From: RGIG8748 sp045606045
GTDB lineage: Bacteria; Bacillota; Clostridia; UMGS1810
DNA: 64,000 nucleotides
Direction of reading: 5' to 3'
Assembly: GCA_045606045.1 (NCBI GenBank)
Contig: JAZURE010000064.1
Location: 48,215-112,214 of the forward strand
Both the position numbers and the translations under genes were made by a program. Below are positions 1-8,137 of this stretch, piece after piece. The notes under the pieces were generated by a model. The model saw only the letters and a list, made by a program, of their open reading frames with translations, made no database searches and was not told where the DNA came from. Each line of letters opens with the position of its first letter. The stretch's first letter is position 1.

Positions 1-398
1 AACCCCTTGCAATCCTCACTGCAAAGATAGTTTATTGGTAGTGACCCTATAAATGCCTTTTCCGTAACCTCGCTCAAATCGATATTGCCCGATGTAAGTA
101 CAGTAACCTCATCCTCGCTATCATCCTGCTCGGTCTTGGAAAAAACCTCGCTTATGCGAAACGAATGCTGTACACTCACACTATCTAAGCATCTGGCGCA
201 TTGAGTGGTAAAGCTTACTTCTGCATCCAAATCAAGATACAAAACACCTGAAATGTTCTTGATTTCACCAACATGATGAATCGGACCATCAAAAGAAATA
301 TCCTGCCCGTTAAAGCTCAGATTGTCCAAACTGATGTCGAATTCGAGCTTTTTTAATGCGCCGTCGTTTTGTATTAGCTGTGATACATCTAAAACCAT
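1..398 (-). CDS. yceD: YceD/DUF177 family protein, 3' end outside window
   Basis: The reading frame opens with ATG at 398, preceded by GAGGTG, and runs off the left edge, so the C-terminus is missing. The protein begins MVLDVSQLIQNDGA and carries a CARCLDS motif followed further on by a CSEDCKG motif, the paired cysteines typical of the DUF177 (YceD) family. In many bacteria this gene lies just before rpmF and the fatty-acid genes plsX and acpP; its role is linked to 23S rRNA and ribosome assembly. Here it follows pta and ackA, a common order in Clostridia. Identity is good; detailed function is not shown by sequence. Confidence 0.82.
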   Translation of the reverse strand, partial: MVLDVSQLIQNDGALKKLEFDISLDNLSFNGQDISFDGPIHHVGEIKNISGVLYLDLDAEVSFTTQCARCLDSVSVQHSFRISEVFSKTEQDDSEDEVTVLTSGNIDLSEVTEKAFIGSLPINYLCSEDCKG

Positions 399-473
399 AA
401 TACACCTCGACATAACAAATCTTATTATATATATTTATTTGGCTTTTGTCAAGTTTTTTTGCTAATATTGTAA

Positions 474-1664
474 TTATTTTACAAGAGAAGCTGTATCCTT
501 GGCAATCATGAGTTCCTCATTGGTAGGAATAACAAGAGTTTTAACCTTTGCATCAGGTGCGGAGATATCTCTCTGTACGCCTCTGCAATCGTTTAACTCG
601 GGGTCTATCTTAACGCCCATGTATTCAAGTCCCTCTGTAACTGCAGCTCTTGTAATCTTGGTGTTCTCTCCTACGCCTGCTGTGAATACGATGGCATCTA
701 CACCGCCCATCGCAGCAGCATATGCACCGATGTACTTCTTAACATGGTATGCAAACATATCAAGCGCAAGCTCTGCCCTTTCGTCTGTATTCATAGCTGC
801 TTCGAGGTCTCTGAAGTCGCTGCTTATGCCGGATATACCAAACACTCCGGACTTCTTGTTGAGAACTGCATCAACGCCCTTTGCATCGAGACCTTCCTTT
901 TCCATAATATAACCAACTATGGCAGGGTCTATGTCTCCCGAGCGTGTACCCATAGCTACACCTGCAAGGGGTGTAAAGCCCATGGAGGTATCCACGGAGT
1001 GACCGTTCATAACAGCGGCAATGGAAGAGCCGTTACCTAAGTGTGCTGTTATAATCTTAAGCTCGGAAAGGGGCTTTCCAAGCATCTTTGCAGCCTGTTC
1101 GGATACATACTTATGGCTTGTACCATGGAAGCCGTATCTTCTTACCTTGTGCTTTGTATAGTATTCATAAGGAAGAGCATAGAGGAATGCCTTCTTGGGC
1201 ATCTTCTGATGGAAAGCTGTATCGAATACGCCCACCTGAGGTGTACCTGGCATTGCCTTCTGGCATGCTTCTATACCTATGATGTTTGCAGGGTTATGAA
1301 GGGGTGCAAGCGGGATACACTCACGAAGAGCGTCCATAACTGCATCGTCTATTACAACGGAGCCGCTGAATATCTCACCGCCGTGTACAACTCTGTGACC
1401 TACTGCATCTATCTCGGACATATCGGCAATAACTTCGTGCTCGGTTCCTGTAAGTGCTTCTATAACCATGTTTATAGCATCGGAGTGGTCTTTCATATTT
1501 TCCTGTCTTACAAGGTTGTCCTTGCCTTCAACCTTCTGTGTAAGCATGGAGCCTTCGATACCTATTCTCTCGCAGAGACCTTTTGCAAGAACTGCTTCTG
1601 TCTCGATATCGATGAACTGATATTTAAGCGAAGAGCTTCCTGCGTTGATAACTAAAACTTTCAT
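474..1664 (-). CDS. ackA: Acetate kinase
   Basis: This 396-residue cytoplasmic enzyme interconverts acetyl phosphate plus ADP and acetate plus ATP, the energy-yielding step of acetate fermentation. The N-terminal VLVINAGSSSLKYQ phosphate-binding motif, GHRVVHGG, HNPANI, FDTAFH and the GFHGTSHKYV stretch are all present and the length is normal for the family. ATG at 1664 has GAAAGGA upstream. It follows pta by about 28 bp and probably shares the promoter in front of pta. No anomalies seen. Confidence 0.97.
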   Translation of the reverse strand: MKVLVINAGSSSLKYQFIDIETEAVLAKGLCERIGIEGSMLTQKVEGKDNLVRQENMKDHSDAINMVIEALTGTEHEVIADMSEIDAVGHRVVHGGEIFSGSVVIDDAVMDALRECIPLAPLHNPANIIGIEACQKAMPGTPQVGVFDTAFHQKMPKKAFLYALPYEYYTKHKVRRYGFHGTSHKYVSEQAAKMLGKPLSELKIITAHLGNGSSIAAVMNGHSVDTSMGFTPLAGVAMGTRSGDIDPAIVGYIMEKEGLDAKGVDAVLNKKSGVFGISGISSDFRDLEAAMNTDERAELALDMFAYHVKKYIGAYAAAMGGVDAIVFTAGVGENTKITRAAVTEGLEYMGVKIDPELNDCRGVQRDISAPDAKVKTLVIPTNEELMIAKDTASLVK

Positions 1665-1692
1665 TTATATCATTCCTTTCAATTTTTATGTA

Positions 1693-2691
1693 TTATTTAT
1701 TTCCCTGTGCCTGTACACATGTGATTGCAACAACACCCACGATATCGTCTGCACTGCAGCCTCTGGAAAGGTCGTTTATAGGCATTGCTATACCCTGTGT
1801 TACAGGGCCGTATGCCTCTGCCTTGGCAAGACGCTGTACAAGCTTGTAGCCGATATTTCCTGCATCGAGGTCGGGGAATACAAGTACATTTGCCTTACCT
1901 GCAACATCCGAGTCGGGAGCCTTGGAGGAGCCAACCGAGGGAACGATTGCGGCATCAAGCTGAAGCTCGCCGTCTACCTTTAAGCCGGGGTTGTTTTCCT
2001 TGCAGATTCTTGTAGCCTCTACAACCTTGTCCACATCTGCATGCTTAGCGCTGCCCTTTGTGGAGTGCGAAAGCATAGCAACTATAGCTTCCTTTTCTGC
2101 AAGAAGCTCAAAGGACTCTGCAGAGCATGCAGCTATTGCAGCAAGCTTTTCGGGGTCGGGATTCTGCTCAAGACCGCTGTCAGCAAATATGAATGTACCG
2201 TTTGCACCATACTCGCAATCGGGTACAACCATAAGGAAGAATGCGGATACAAGCTTAACACCGGGTTTTGTTTTTATAATCTGGAGACTGGGTCTTAAGG
2301 TGTTGGCTGTGGAGTGGCATGCACCGGAAACTACGCCGTCTGCATCTCCTGCCTTAACCATAAGACAAGCATAATACATATAATCGCCAAGTGCTGTCTT
2401 TTTGGCTTCTTCATATGTAAGTCCCTTGGACTTTCTGAGTTCTACAAAAAGGTTAAGATACTCTTCTGTCTTTTCGTATGTATAAGGGTCAATTATTGTA
2501 GCTTTGGAAATATCGAGTCCCTTGCTGTTTTCTTCCACCTCAGCAGGTGTGCCTATGATTATGATATCTGCGATGTCTTCCTTAAGGATGGTCTCTGCTG
2601 CTTCAAAGGTTCTTCTGTCCATAGATTCGGGCAGAACTATTGTTTTTTTGTCCTGTCTTGCTCTCTCTTTGATTCTTTCGATAAAACTCAT
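1693..2691 (-). CDS. pta: Phosphate acetyltransferase
   Basis: This 332-residue protein converts acetyl-CoA and phosphate to acetyl phosphate, supplying acetate kinase encoded just downstream. Family features include the start MSFIERIKERARQDKKTIVLPE, GDADGVVSGACHSTANTLRP, the FADSGLEQNPDPEKLA segment and a C-terminal NVLVFPDLDAGNIGYKLVQR motif. It is the short clostridial form, without the long regulatory N-terminus seen in enterobacterial Pta. The start is fixed by AGGAGGAAGACAATG. A strong sigma-A-like promoter lies about 35 bp upstream, so pta, ackA and yceD probably form one transcript. Confidence 0.96.
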   Translation of the reverse strand: MSFIERIKERARQDKKTIVLPESMDRRTFEAAETILKEDIADIIIIGTPAEVEENSKGLDISKATIIDPYTYEKTEEYLNLFVELRKSKGLTYEEAKKTALGDYMYYACLMVKAGDADGVVSGACHSTANTLRPSLQIIKTKPGVKLVSAFFLMVVPDCEYGANGTFIFADSGLEQNPDPEKLAAIAACSAESFELLAEKEAIVAMLSHSTKGSAKHADVDKVVEATRICKENNPGLKVDGELQLDAAIVPSVGSSKAPDSDVAGKANVLVFPDLDAGNIGYKLVQRLAKAEAYGPVTQGIAMPINDLSRGCSADDIVGVVAITCVQAQGNK

Positions 2692-2726
2692 TGTCTTCCT
2701 CCTAAGTTTAAAATCTTATAAATTAC

Positions 2727-2755
2727 ATTATACTACGTTCTTTGCGATTTTACAA
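2727..2755 (-). promoter_or_regulatory. Sigma-A type promoter for pta-ackA
   Basis: On the minus strand TTGTAA (2750-2755) and TATAAT (2727-2732) are separated by exactly 17 bp, a near-consensus housekeeping promoter 36 bp ahead of the pta start codon. Confidence 0.75.
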
Positions 2756-2780
2756 TAGTTTACGATTATTTTTAACAAAA

Positions 2781-3362
2781 TCAACCATTTTTCAGGCTGT
2801 GTACACTGTGCTTTATCTGCTTGTCGTTTTCTATATATTCCAAGGCACCCTCGGCAGTATTGCTGTAGCCATAGATAAGCTTTAAATCGTTTCTTATAAA
2901 TTTCTCTTTAAACGCTACATCAAGGAATTTTATCATACCCTCATAATAGCCGTTTATATCGTATATTACTATAGGTTTTACATGGCGTCCGAGCTGTTTT
3001 AAGGTAAGGACTTCAAAAAACTCCTCAAATGTACCTATGCCTCCGGGTACTATAACAAAGGCTTCTGCTATGTCCTCCATTTTGCTCTTGCGCTGTGCCA
3101 TGGTTTCGGTATATATAAGTTCATCGCATTTATCGTATATAAGCTCTATCTCTTCGTCTCTGAAAAATGACGGGATTACTCCGTATATCTTTCCGCCTGC
3201 CTCTTTGACTCCTCTTGCGGCAGCTCCCATAAGACCGTGACCGCCTGCGCCGAACACAAGCGAATGTCCCCTCTCGCCCATAAGCTTTCCAAGCTTCTCT
3301 ACAGAGTCGATATAAGAGCTGTCTATTTCGTTGCTTGCAGCTCCGAATACGCAAATTTTCAT
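2781..3362 (-). CDS. LOG family protein (TIGR00730-like)
   Basis: A 193-residue Rossmann-fold protein starting MKICVFGAASNEID. It has GAGGHGLMGAAARG near residue 45 and the family signature PGGIGTFEEFFEVLT near 100-115. Related proteins are phosphoribohydrolases that release the base from nucleoside 5'-monophosphates (the LOG cytokinin-activating family in plants); the substrate in this bacterium is unknown. A longer frame extends upstream into murI, but the ATG at 3362 has GGAGGAATGTTAAT in front and the known family N-terminus begins exactly there, so I chose it. It follows murI with a one-base gap. Confidence 0.88.
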   Translation of the reverse strand: MKICVFGAASNEIDSSYIDSVEKLGKLMGERGHSLVFGAGGHGLMGAAARGVKEAGGKIYGVIPSFFRDEEIELIYDKCDELIYTETMAQRKSKMEDIAEAFVIVPGGIGTFEEFFEVLTLKQLGRHVKPIVIYDINGYYEGMIKFLDVAFKEKFIRNDLKLIYGYSNTAEGALEYIENDKQIKHSVHSLKNG

Positions 3363-3363
3363 A

Positions 3364-4131
3364 TTAACATTCCTCCAACAAAGACCGTTCAAGGTCATTC
3401 TTTTTTGCATCACCCAAAGTGTTTTCAAACACCACCGTTCCAAGCTCACATGACGGATTCAAAAGTCCGTCTGATTCTAAAAGCCTTTTTAACTGCTTTG
3501 CAGTACCCAGCCCACCGTCATATATGCGGACATGGGGCAAAATGGATGTAATCACTCCTTTTAAGAAAGGATAGTGCGTACATCCCAAAACAACTGCATC
3601 GGGTTTTTTTATGCTTTTAAAAAGCTTATCTAAATATTCATATGCTTCCGTTTTGTCGGAAAGACCTCTTTCTACGATTTCCATAAGTCCCGCACACGGA
3701 AGCGGTATGATGCGCGAGGACGCACCGTTTGACTCTACAAGTTTTGTAAACTTATCCTCTTTTAAGGTAAGAGGTGTTGCCATAACAGCTATTACGGAAT
3801 TGTCGGCGCACTCTAATGCAGGCTTAATTGCAGGCTCTATACCTACTACGGGCATGTGAGAGTACTTTTCTCTTATAGGTGCTATACACACGCTTGTAGC
3901 CGTATTGCATGCAACAACCACTGCCTTTACTCCCTTGTCTGCAAGGTAATCGGCACATGATACGGCATGGTGCAAAATCTCCTCGCGGCTCTTTGTACCG
4001 TAGGGGGCGTTTTTGCTGTCGCCAAGATATATATAGTTTTCGTTTGGCATAAGGCGGCGCATCTCTTTTAATACGCTTACTCCGCCCACACCCGAATCAA
4101 ATACTCCTATTGGTAAACTTTGCTTATGCAT
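3364..4131 (-). CDS. murI: Glutamate racemase
   Basis: This 255-residue cofactor-independent enzyme interconverts L- and D-glutamate for peptidoglycan. Visible motifs are IGVFDSGVGGVSVLKEM at the N-terminus, the first catalytic cysteine in VVACNTATS near residue 75, and the second in VVLGCTHYPFL near 185. Length is normal. It sits 8 bp behind the GerMN lipoprotein gene and one base before the LOG-family gene, so the three are probably cotranscribed. The ribosome binding site (AGTAGG) is modest. Confidence 0.95.
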   Translation of the reverse strand: MHKQSLPIGVFDSGVGGVSVLKEMRRLMPNENYIYLGDSKNAPYGTKSREEILHHAVSCADYLADKGVKAVVVACNTATSVCIAPIREKYSHMPVVGIEPAIKPALECADNSVIAVMATPLTLKEDKFTKLVESNGASSRIIPLPCAGLMEIVERGLSDKTEAYEYLDKLFKSIKKPDAVVLGCTHYPFLKGVITSILPHVRIYDGGLGTAKQLKRLLESDGLLNPSCELGTVVFENTLGDAKKNDLERSLLEEC

Positions 4132-4139
4132 ATATAAAC

Positions 4140-4670
4140 CTACTTTATAATTGTACTGTCTGCGCTAAAAGGCTCATCGAAAATATAGCTTCCGTAAATC
4201 ATAACCTCTTTGCCGTCTATGAGGAATTTGACCTCATTTACACTATCTAAAAGACAAAGAGTGTTTACTACGGAATATATGGAAAGCTGTTCATTTGCAG
4301 TTCCGTTTTTGGATATAAACTCAGCGCTCAAATCCACGGTGCAAAGTCCATCCTCTACTGTACATGAATTCAGCCTTGTACCCTCGGGGATTACATTTAT
4401 AAGCTCCTTATTTGTACTGCCCTTTAAAAGCTCCTCTGCTATAAAGGCGGCATCTTCGGATTTTTTGGAATCTACTTCTCTTACCTCGGCATACAGTCCC
4501 GAAGCATCGCTGTCTGTATAATACAGAGTTATCTTATCTTTTGCAGGAGTGTTTACTACCTCTTGTCCGTCGTCTTTTTGAGGAATTTGCGGTTTGATGC
4601 CCCATCTTAAATTGCAGGAAACGGCAAAAAGCATACTTACAGCAATCAAAAAAACAATGATTTTCTTCAT
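4140..4670 (-). CDS. GerMN-domain lipoprotein
   Basis: The 176-residue product begins MKKIIVFLIAVSMLFAVSC, a lipoprotein signal with a cysteine at about residue 19. After a short linker comes a single GerMN-type domain (ITLYYTDSDASGLYAEVREV, then AEELLKGSTNKEL and LCTVDLSAEFI). GerMN domains occur in the spore germination protein GerM and in lipoproteins often found with two-component systems. ATG at 4670 is chosen because AAGGAGG lies 8 bp upstream; an earlier ATG at 4727 lies inside the histidine kinase gene. The gene follows the sensor kinase and may encode an extracytoplasmic partner of it, as in LpqB-type arrangements; that is inference. Confidence 0.82.
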   Translation of the reverse strand: MKKIIVFLIAVSMLFAVSCNLRWGIKPQIPQKDDGQEVVNTPAKDKITLYYTDSDASGLYAEVREVDSKKSEDAAFIAEELLKGSTNKELINVIPEGTRLNSCTVEDGLCTVDLSAEFISKNGTANEQLSIYSVVNTLCLLDSVNEVKFLIDGKEVMIYGSYIFDEPFSADSTIIK

Positions 4671-4686
4671 CACAGTATCCTCCTTT

Positions 4687-5748
4687 TTAAAGCCAATCCA
4701 CAAGCGGAAGAATAATTCTGAATTCACTTCCCTCGCCGGGAGAGCTTTCTACCTCTATTGTACCGTTGTGGAATTCTATTGCAGACTGTGCAATGGAAAG
4801 CCCAAGTCCTGTACCGCCTGTTTCACGGCTGCGGGCTTTGTCTACACGGTAAAACCTATCAAATATTCTATGCACATCCTCGGAAGAAATACCTACACCG
4901 TTGTCTTTTACTATAATTACGGCGCGTTTTTTCTCTTTTACAAGGCTTATTTCCACCTTGCCGTTATCACCCGTATACTTAAGGGCGTTATCTGAAATAT
5001 TATACACCGCCTGCCAGAGAATATCCTTGTTTGCCATTATGAGAATATCTTCGTCTGCAGACAAAATGAGCTCCTTTTCCTCCATTTCTGCTATGGGGAT
5101 AAGGTTTTTGTGAATACCTGACACCACATCTTTAAGGTTTATAAGCTCCAAGGAACCCGACATAGTTTCGGTAAGGGTATCGAGCTTGGTGATGTAAAGA
5201 AGCTTATTTACAATACGGTTGAGTCTCTCTACTTCCTCGTTCATGTCCGTAAGGAATTCCCTTACATAGTCCATCTCGATATCGGGTGTCTGTATTATGG
5301 AATCCGCCATAAGCTTTATGGAGCTTAAGGGGGTTTTAAGCTCATGGGATGCATTTGATACAAACTCCGTCCTCTGCTTTTCTATTACAGAAAATCTGTC
5401 GCTTAATTCATTAAAGGCGCTGCCAAGATTTGAAAGCTCATCCTCGCCTTCTATATCCAGCTTTTCGCTTATCTTATCGTCTGCCATGGTCCTGAGGGTG
5501 TGTGTGTATGTTACAATCCTCTTTCTGAGCTTTGACACCGTAATAAGCGAAACCGCGCTGCATGCAGCTACGGCAAAGGCAGTAACAACAATGGAATCTA
5601 GTAAAAGTGCAAGGGCGCTCTTTATATCCACACTCCCGTTTGTACGCATAACACCAAGCGCAGCCATAGTAACATTTACTATAAAAAGTACGGGTATGCT
5701 TACGCAAAGGTAGAGTATGGCGCATCTTAATGTGATGCGCCTTGACAT
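4687..5748 (-). CDS. Membrane sensor histidine kinase
   Basis: A 353-residue kinase with two membrane segments (about residues 10-32 and 48-72) and almost no extracellular loop between them, a HAMP-like region (about 70-125), the H-box SNASHELKTPLSSI with phospho-accepting His135, and a HATPase domain with DNALKY (N box), DNGVGISSED and GGTGLGLSIA (G boxes). The very small sensor loop suggests it detects a signal in or at the membrane or through a partner such as the lipoprotein encoded next. It lies 13 bp after its response regulator. There is no clear Shine-Dalgarno sequence, so translation may be coupled. Confidence 0.93.
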   Translation of the reverse strand: MSRRITLRCAILYLCVSIPVLFIVNVTMAALGVMRTNGSVDIKSALALLLDSIVVTAFAVAACSAVSLITVSKLRKRIVTYTHTLRTMADDKISEKLDIEGEDELSNLGSAFNELSDRFSVIEKQRTEFVSNASHELKTPLSSIKLMADSIIQTPDIEMDYVREFLTDMNEEVERLNRIVNKLLYITKLDTLTETMSGSLELINLKDVVSGIHKNLIPIAEMEEKELILSADEDILIMANKDILWQAVYNISDNALKYTGDNGKVEISLVKEKKRAVIIVKDNGVGISSEDVHRIFDRFYRVDKARSRETGGTGLGLSIAQSAIEFHNGTIEVESSPGEGSEFRIILPLVDWL

Positions 5749-5761
5749 CTTTGTTTTGATT

Positions 5762-6448
5762 TTATGTAATATCTTTGAAATAGTAACCAGCTCCCCACTT
5801 TGTAAGCAGATATATGGGCTCTGCGCTGTTTGGCTCTATCTTCTCGCGAAGACGCCTTACATGAACATCCACAGTTCTTGCATCGCCGGGATAGTCATAG
5901 CCCCATATAAGGTCAAGAAGATTTTCTCTTGAATAAACCTTGCCGGGGTTGCACACCAAAAGGTCCATAAGGTCGAATTCCTTACTTGTAAGGTCTACCG
6001 TCTGTCCCTCTATGGTAACGGTGCGCTGGTTATAATCAAGTTCTACTGTACCCATCTTGATTTTGGAACGGTCTCCGTCCTTGGATACAGGGGTTATGCG
6101 GCGCATTATTGCCTTTACCCTCGCCTTTAATTCCAATATATTAAAGGGTTTTGTGATATAGTCGTCTGCACCGTATTCGAGACCCATGATTTTATCCATG
6201 TCCTCTGTCTTGGCAGTTACCATGATAATCGGTATGCTCGAGAACTCCCTTATCTTCTGGCATACGGAAAGTCCGTCTATCTTGGGAAGCATAAGGTCAA
6301 GTATTATAATATCCAAATTCTTATCGTGAGCAAGCTTTAACGCTTCCTCGCCGTCGTATGCTGTTTCTACTGTATAGCCGTCCTGCTCAAAGTTGAACTT
6401 CATACCTTTTACAAGAAGCTTTTCATCATCCACAATGAGTATTTTCAT
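5762..6448 (-). CDS. OmpR/PhoB-family response regulator
   Basis: A 228-residue regulator with a receiver domain (acidic DDE at 7-9, phospho-acceptor Asp51 in IILDLMLPKIDG, Lys100 in DYITKPFN) and a C-terminal winged-helix DNA-binding domain (VDLTSKEFDLMDLLVCNPG, and GDARTVDVHVRRLREKIE near the end). It resembles PhoP/WalR-type regulators. It is translated ahead of the histidine kinase, so the pair forms a complete two-component system. GGAGGAATGAAAGA precedes ATG at 6448. Target genes cannot be told from the sequence. Confidence 0.94.
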   Translation of the reverse strand: MKILIVDDEKLLVKGMKFNFEQDGYTVETAYDGEEALKLAHDKNLDIIILDLMLPKIDGLSVCQKIREFSSIPIIMVTAKTEDMDKIMGLEYGADDYITKPFNILELKARVKAIMRRITPVSKDGDRSKIKMGTVELDYNQRTVTIEGQTVDLTSKEFDLMDLLVCNPGKVYSRENLLDLIWGYDYPGDARTVDVHVRRLREKIEPNSAEPIYLLTKWGAGYYFKDIT

Positions 6449-6452
6449 TCTT

Positions 6453-7007
6453 TCATTCCTCCGTATTATTTATTTCCGAGGTTATAATATAGTTCTTTAT
6501 TTCTTCAAATGTTTTCTCGCCTATTCCCCGCACATTCATTATATCCGAAATCTTAGAAAACTCACCGTTATTTATACGGTAATCCAAAATTCTCTGTGCT
6601 GTCACCTCGCCGATACCGGGTATAAGCATGAGCTTTTCTTTATCGGCAGTATTTATATTTACAACAGGCACAACATCGGGTATATCATCTAATAGTATAC
6701 TCGGTACAATTATATGCGAGCCACCGATAACAATAGCATCAAGGTCTATTAAATCCGTATCGGCATAATGAGTTACACCGCCTGCAGAGTATATAACATC
6801 GCAAACTCTCGAGCCCTCCGCCACGGAATAAACTCCGGGGTTTACAACCTCTCCCTCTACGCTTACCTTGAATCGCTCTGACCTTTTGGGTGAAGATACA
6901 TATGCCTCAATATCTGTACTGCGGCTTTTTATATACATACCCACACACGACAAAAGCGCTGCCGCAATAATAAGCGCGGTTAGCTTTTCTATCTTTTCGT
7001 ACCACAT
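6453..7007 (-). CDS. ComEA-like helix-hairpin-helix DNA-binding protein
   Basis: The 184-residue protein has one N-terminal membrane segment (about 10-27), an SLBB-type domain (VSVEGEVVNPGVYSV to GSHIIVP, about 48-102) and a C-terminal double helix-hairpin-helix module (VNINTADKEKLMLIPGIGE, then FSKISDIMNVRGIGEKTFE). This is the ComEA arrangement: an anchored receptor that binds double-stranded DNA outside the membrane during natural transformation. No comEC is present in the window, so competence is not established. The start overlaps the rpoD 3' end region by spacing only (one base between ATG and the rpoD stop). Confidence 0.9.
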   Translation of the reverse strand: MWYEKIEKLTALIIAAALLSCVGMYIKSRSTDIEAYVSSPKRSERFKVSVEGEVVNPGVYSVAEGSRVCDVIYSAGGVTHYADTDLIDLDAIVIGGSHIIVPSILLDDIPDVVPVVNINTADKEKLMLIPGIGEVTAQRILDYRINNGEFSKISDIMNVRGIGEKTFEEIKNYIITSEINNTEE

Positions 7008-7008
7008 A

Positions 7009-8097
7009 TTACTCCAGATAATCCTTTAATTTCTTACTGCGGCTGGGGTGTCTTAACTTACGAAGAGCCTTGGCTTCTATCTGCCTTATACGCTCTCTTG
7101 TAACATTGAATTCCTTACCAACCTCTTCAAGTGTGCGGCTTCTGCCGTCGTCAAGACCGAAACGAAGCTTTAATACCTTCGCCTCCCTTGGTGTAAGGGT
7201 ATCGAGCACGGATATAAGCTGCTCCTTAAGAAGTGCAAATGCAGCCATCTCCGACGGTGCAGGGGCATCGCTGTCGGGAATAAAGTCGCCAAGAATACTG
7301 TCCTCTTCTTCACCTATAGGTGTTTCCAAAGATACAGGCTCCTGTGCTATCTTCATTATTTCGCGCACACGCTCCTTGCTCATATTCATCTCCTTGGCAA
7401 TTTCGTCAACATGAGGCTCTCTGCCAAGTTCCTGAAGAAGCTGTCTTGAAACTCGTATAAGCTTATTTATGGTTTCTACCATATGGACAGGTATTCTTAT
7501 GGTTCTTGCCTGGTCGGCTATGGCTCTTGTGATAGCCTGTCTTATCCACCAGGTTGCATAGGTACTGAACTTATAGCCCTTGGTGTAATCGAACTTTTCT
7601 ACAGCCTTAATAAGACCTAAATTACCCTCCTGGATAAGGTCTAAAAAGAGCATACCTCTGCCCACATATCTTTTAGCTATACTTACAACAAGTCGCAGGT
7701 TTGCTTCGGCAAGCTTCTTTTTTGCGACCTCGTCGCCCTCGTGCATGCGCTCAGCATAGTAAACCTCCTCCTCTGCAGAAAGAAGCGGCACCTTACCTAT
7801 ATCCTTAAGGTACATGCGCACAGGGTCATCAAGACCGATACCCTCGGGAACGGATATGTCTATCTCCTCTTCGGAGGTCTGGATTTCCTGAAGCTCCTTT
7901 TCCATATCCTTTACAAGCTCTATGCCCATTGCTTCCAGACTTTCGTAGAATTTCTCCACATCTTTTACATCGATATCGAATTCCGTTAAGGCTTCCTCGA
8001 TTTCTTTAAAGGACAAAACTCCGTTCTTCTTTCCAAGCTCTACAAGCTCCAGCATAGCGGTCTTTTTGTCTGTAATCTTCTTTTCTTCTTTTTGCAC
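7009..8097 (-). CDS. rpoD: RNA polymerase primary sigma factor
   Basis: The 362-residue protein is the housekeeping sigma-70 (SigA). Region 1.2 is DPVRMYLKDIGKVPLL, region 2 contains GNLGLIKAVEKFDYTKGYKF and YATWWIRQAITRAI (the -10 recognition helix), region 3 follows, and region 4.2 is TLEEVGKEFNVTRERIRQIE for the -35 box. The N-terminus carries a short region-1.1-like part rich in acidic residues. It starts with GTG at 8097 behind AGGAAGGAGC with 7-bp spacing. dnaG-rpoD order is the conserved macromolecular synthesis arrangement. Confidence 0.97.
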   Translation of the reverse strand: MQKEEKKITDKKTAMLELVELGKKNGVLSFKEIEEALTEFDIDVKDVEKFYESLEAMGIELVKDMEKELQEIQTSEEEIDISVPEGIGLDDPVRMYLKDIGKVPLLSAEEEVYYAERMHEGDEVAKKKLAEANLRLVVSIAKRYVGRGMLFLDLIQEGNLGLIKAVEKFDYTKGYKFSTYATWWIRQAITRAIADQARTIRIPVHMVETINKLIRVSRQLLQELGREPHVDEIAKEMNMSKERVREIMKIAQEPVSLETPIGEEEDSILGDFIPDSDAPAPSEMAAFALLKEQLISVLDTLTPREAKVLKLRFGLDDGRSRTLEEVGKEFNVTRERIRQIEAKALRKLRHPSRSKKLKDYLE

Positions 8098-8137
8098 ACT
8101 AATGCTCCTTCCTCAAGATATTTATAATCTTAAAGTA

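Noticed and set aside
499..2758. Several plus-strand open frames opposite ackA and pta
   Set aside because: They are antisense to clearly identified enzymes, lack ribosome binding sites and have no recognisable motifs.
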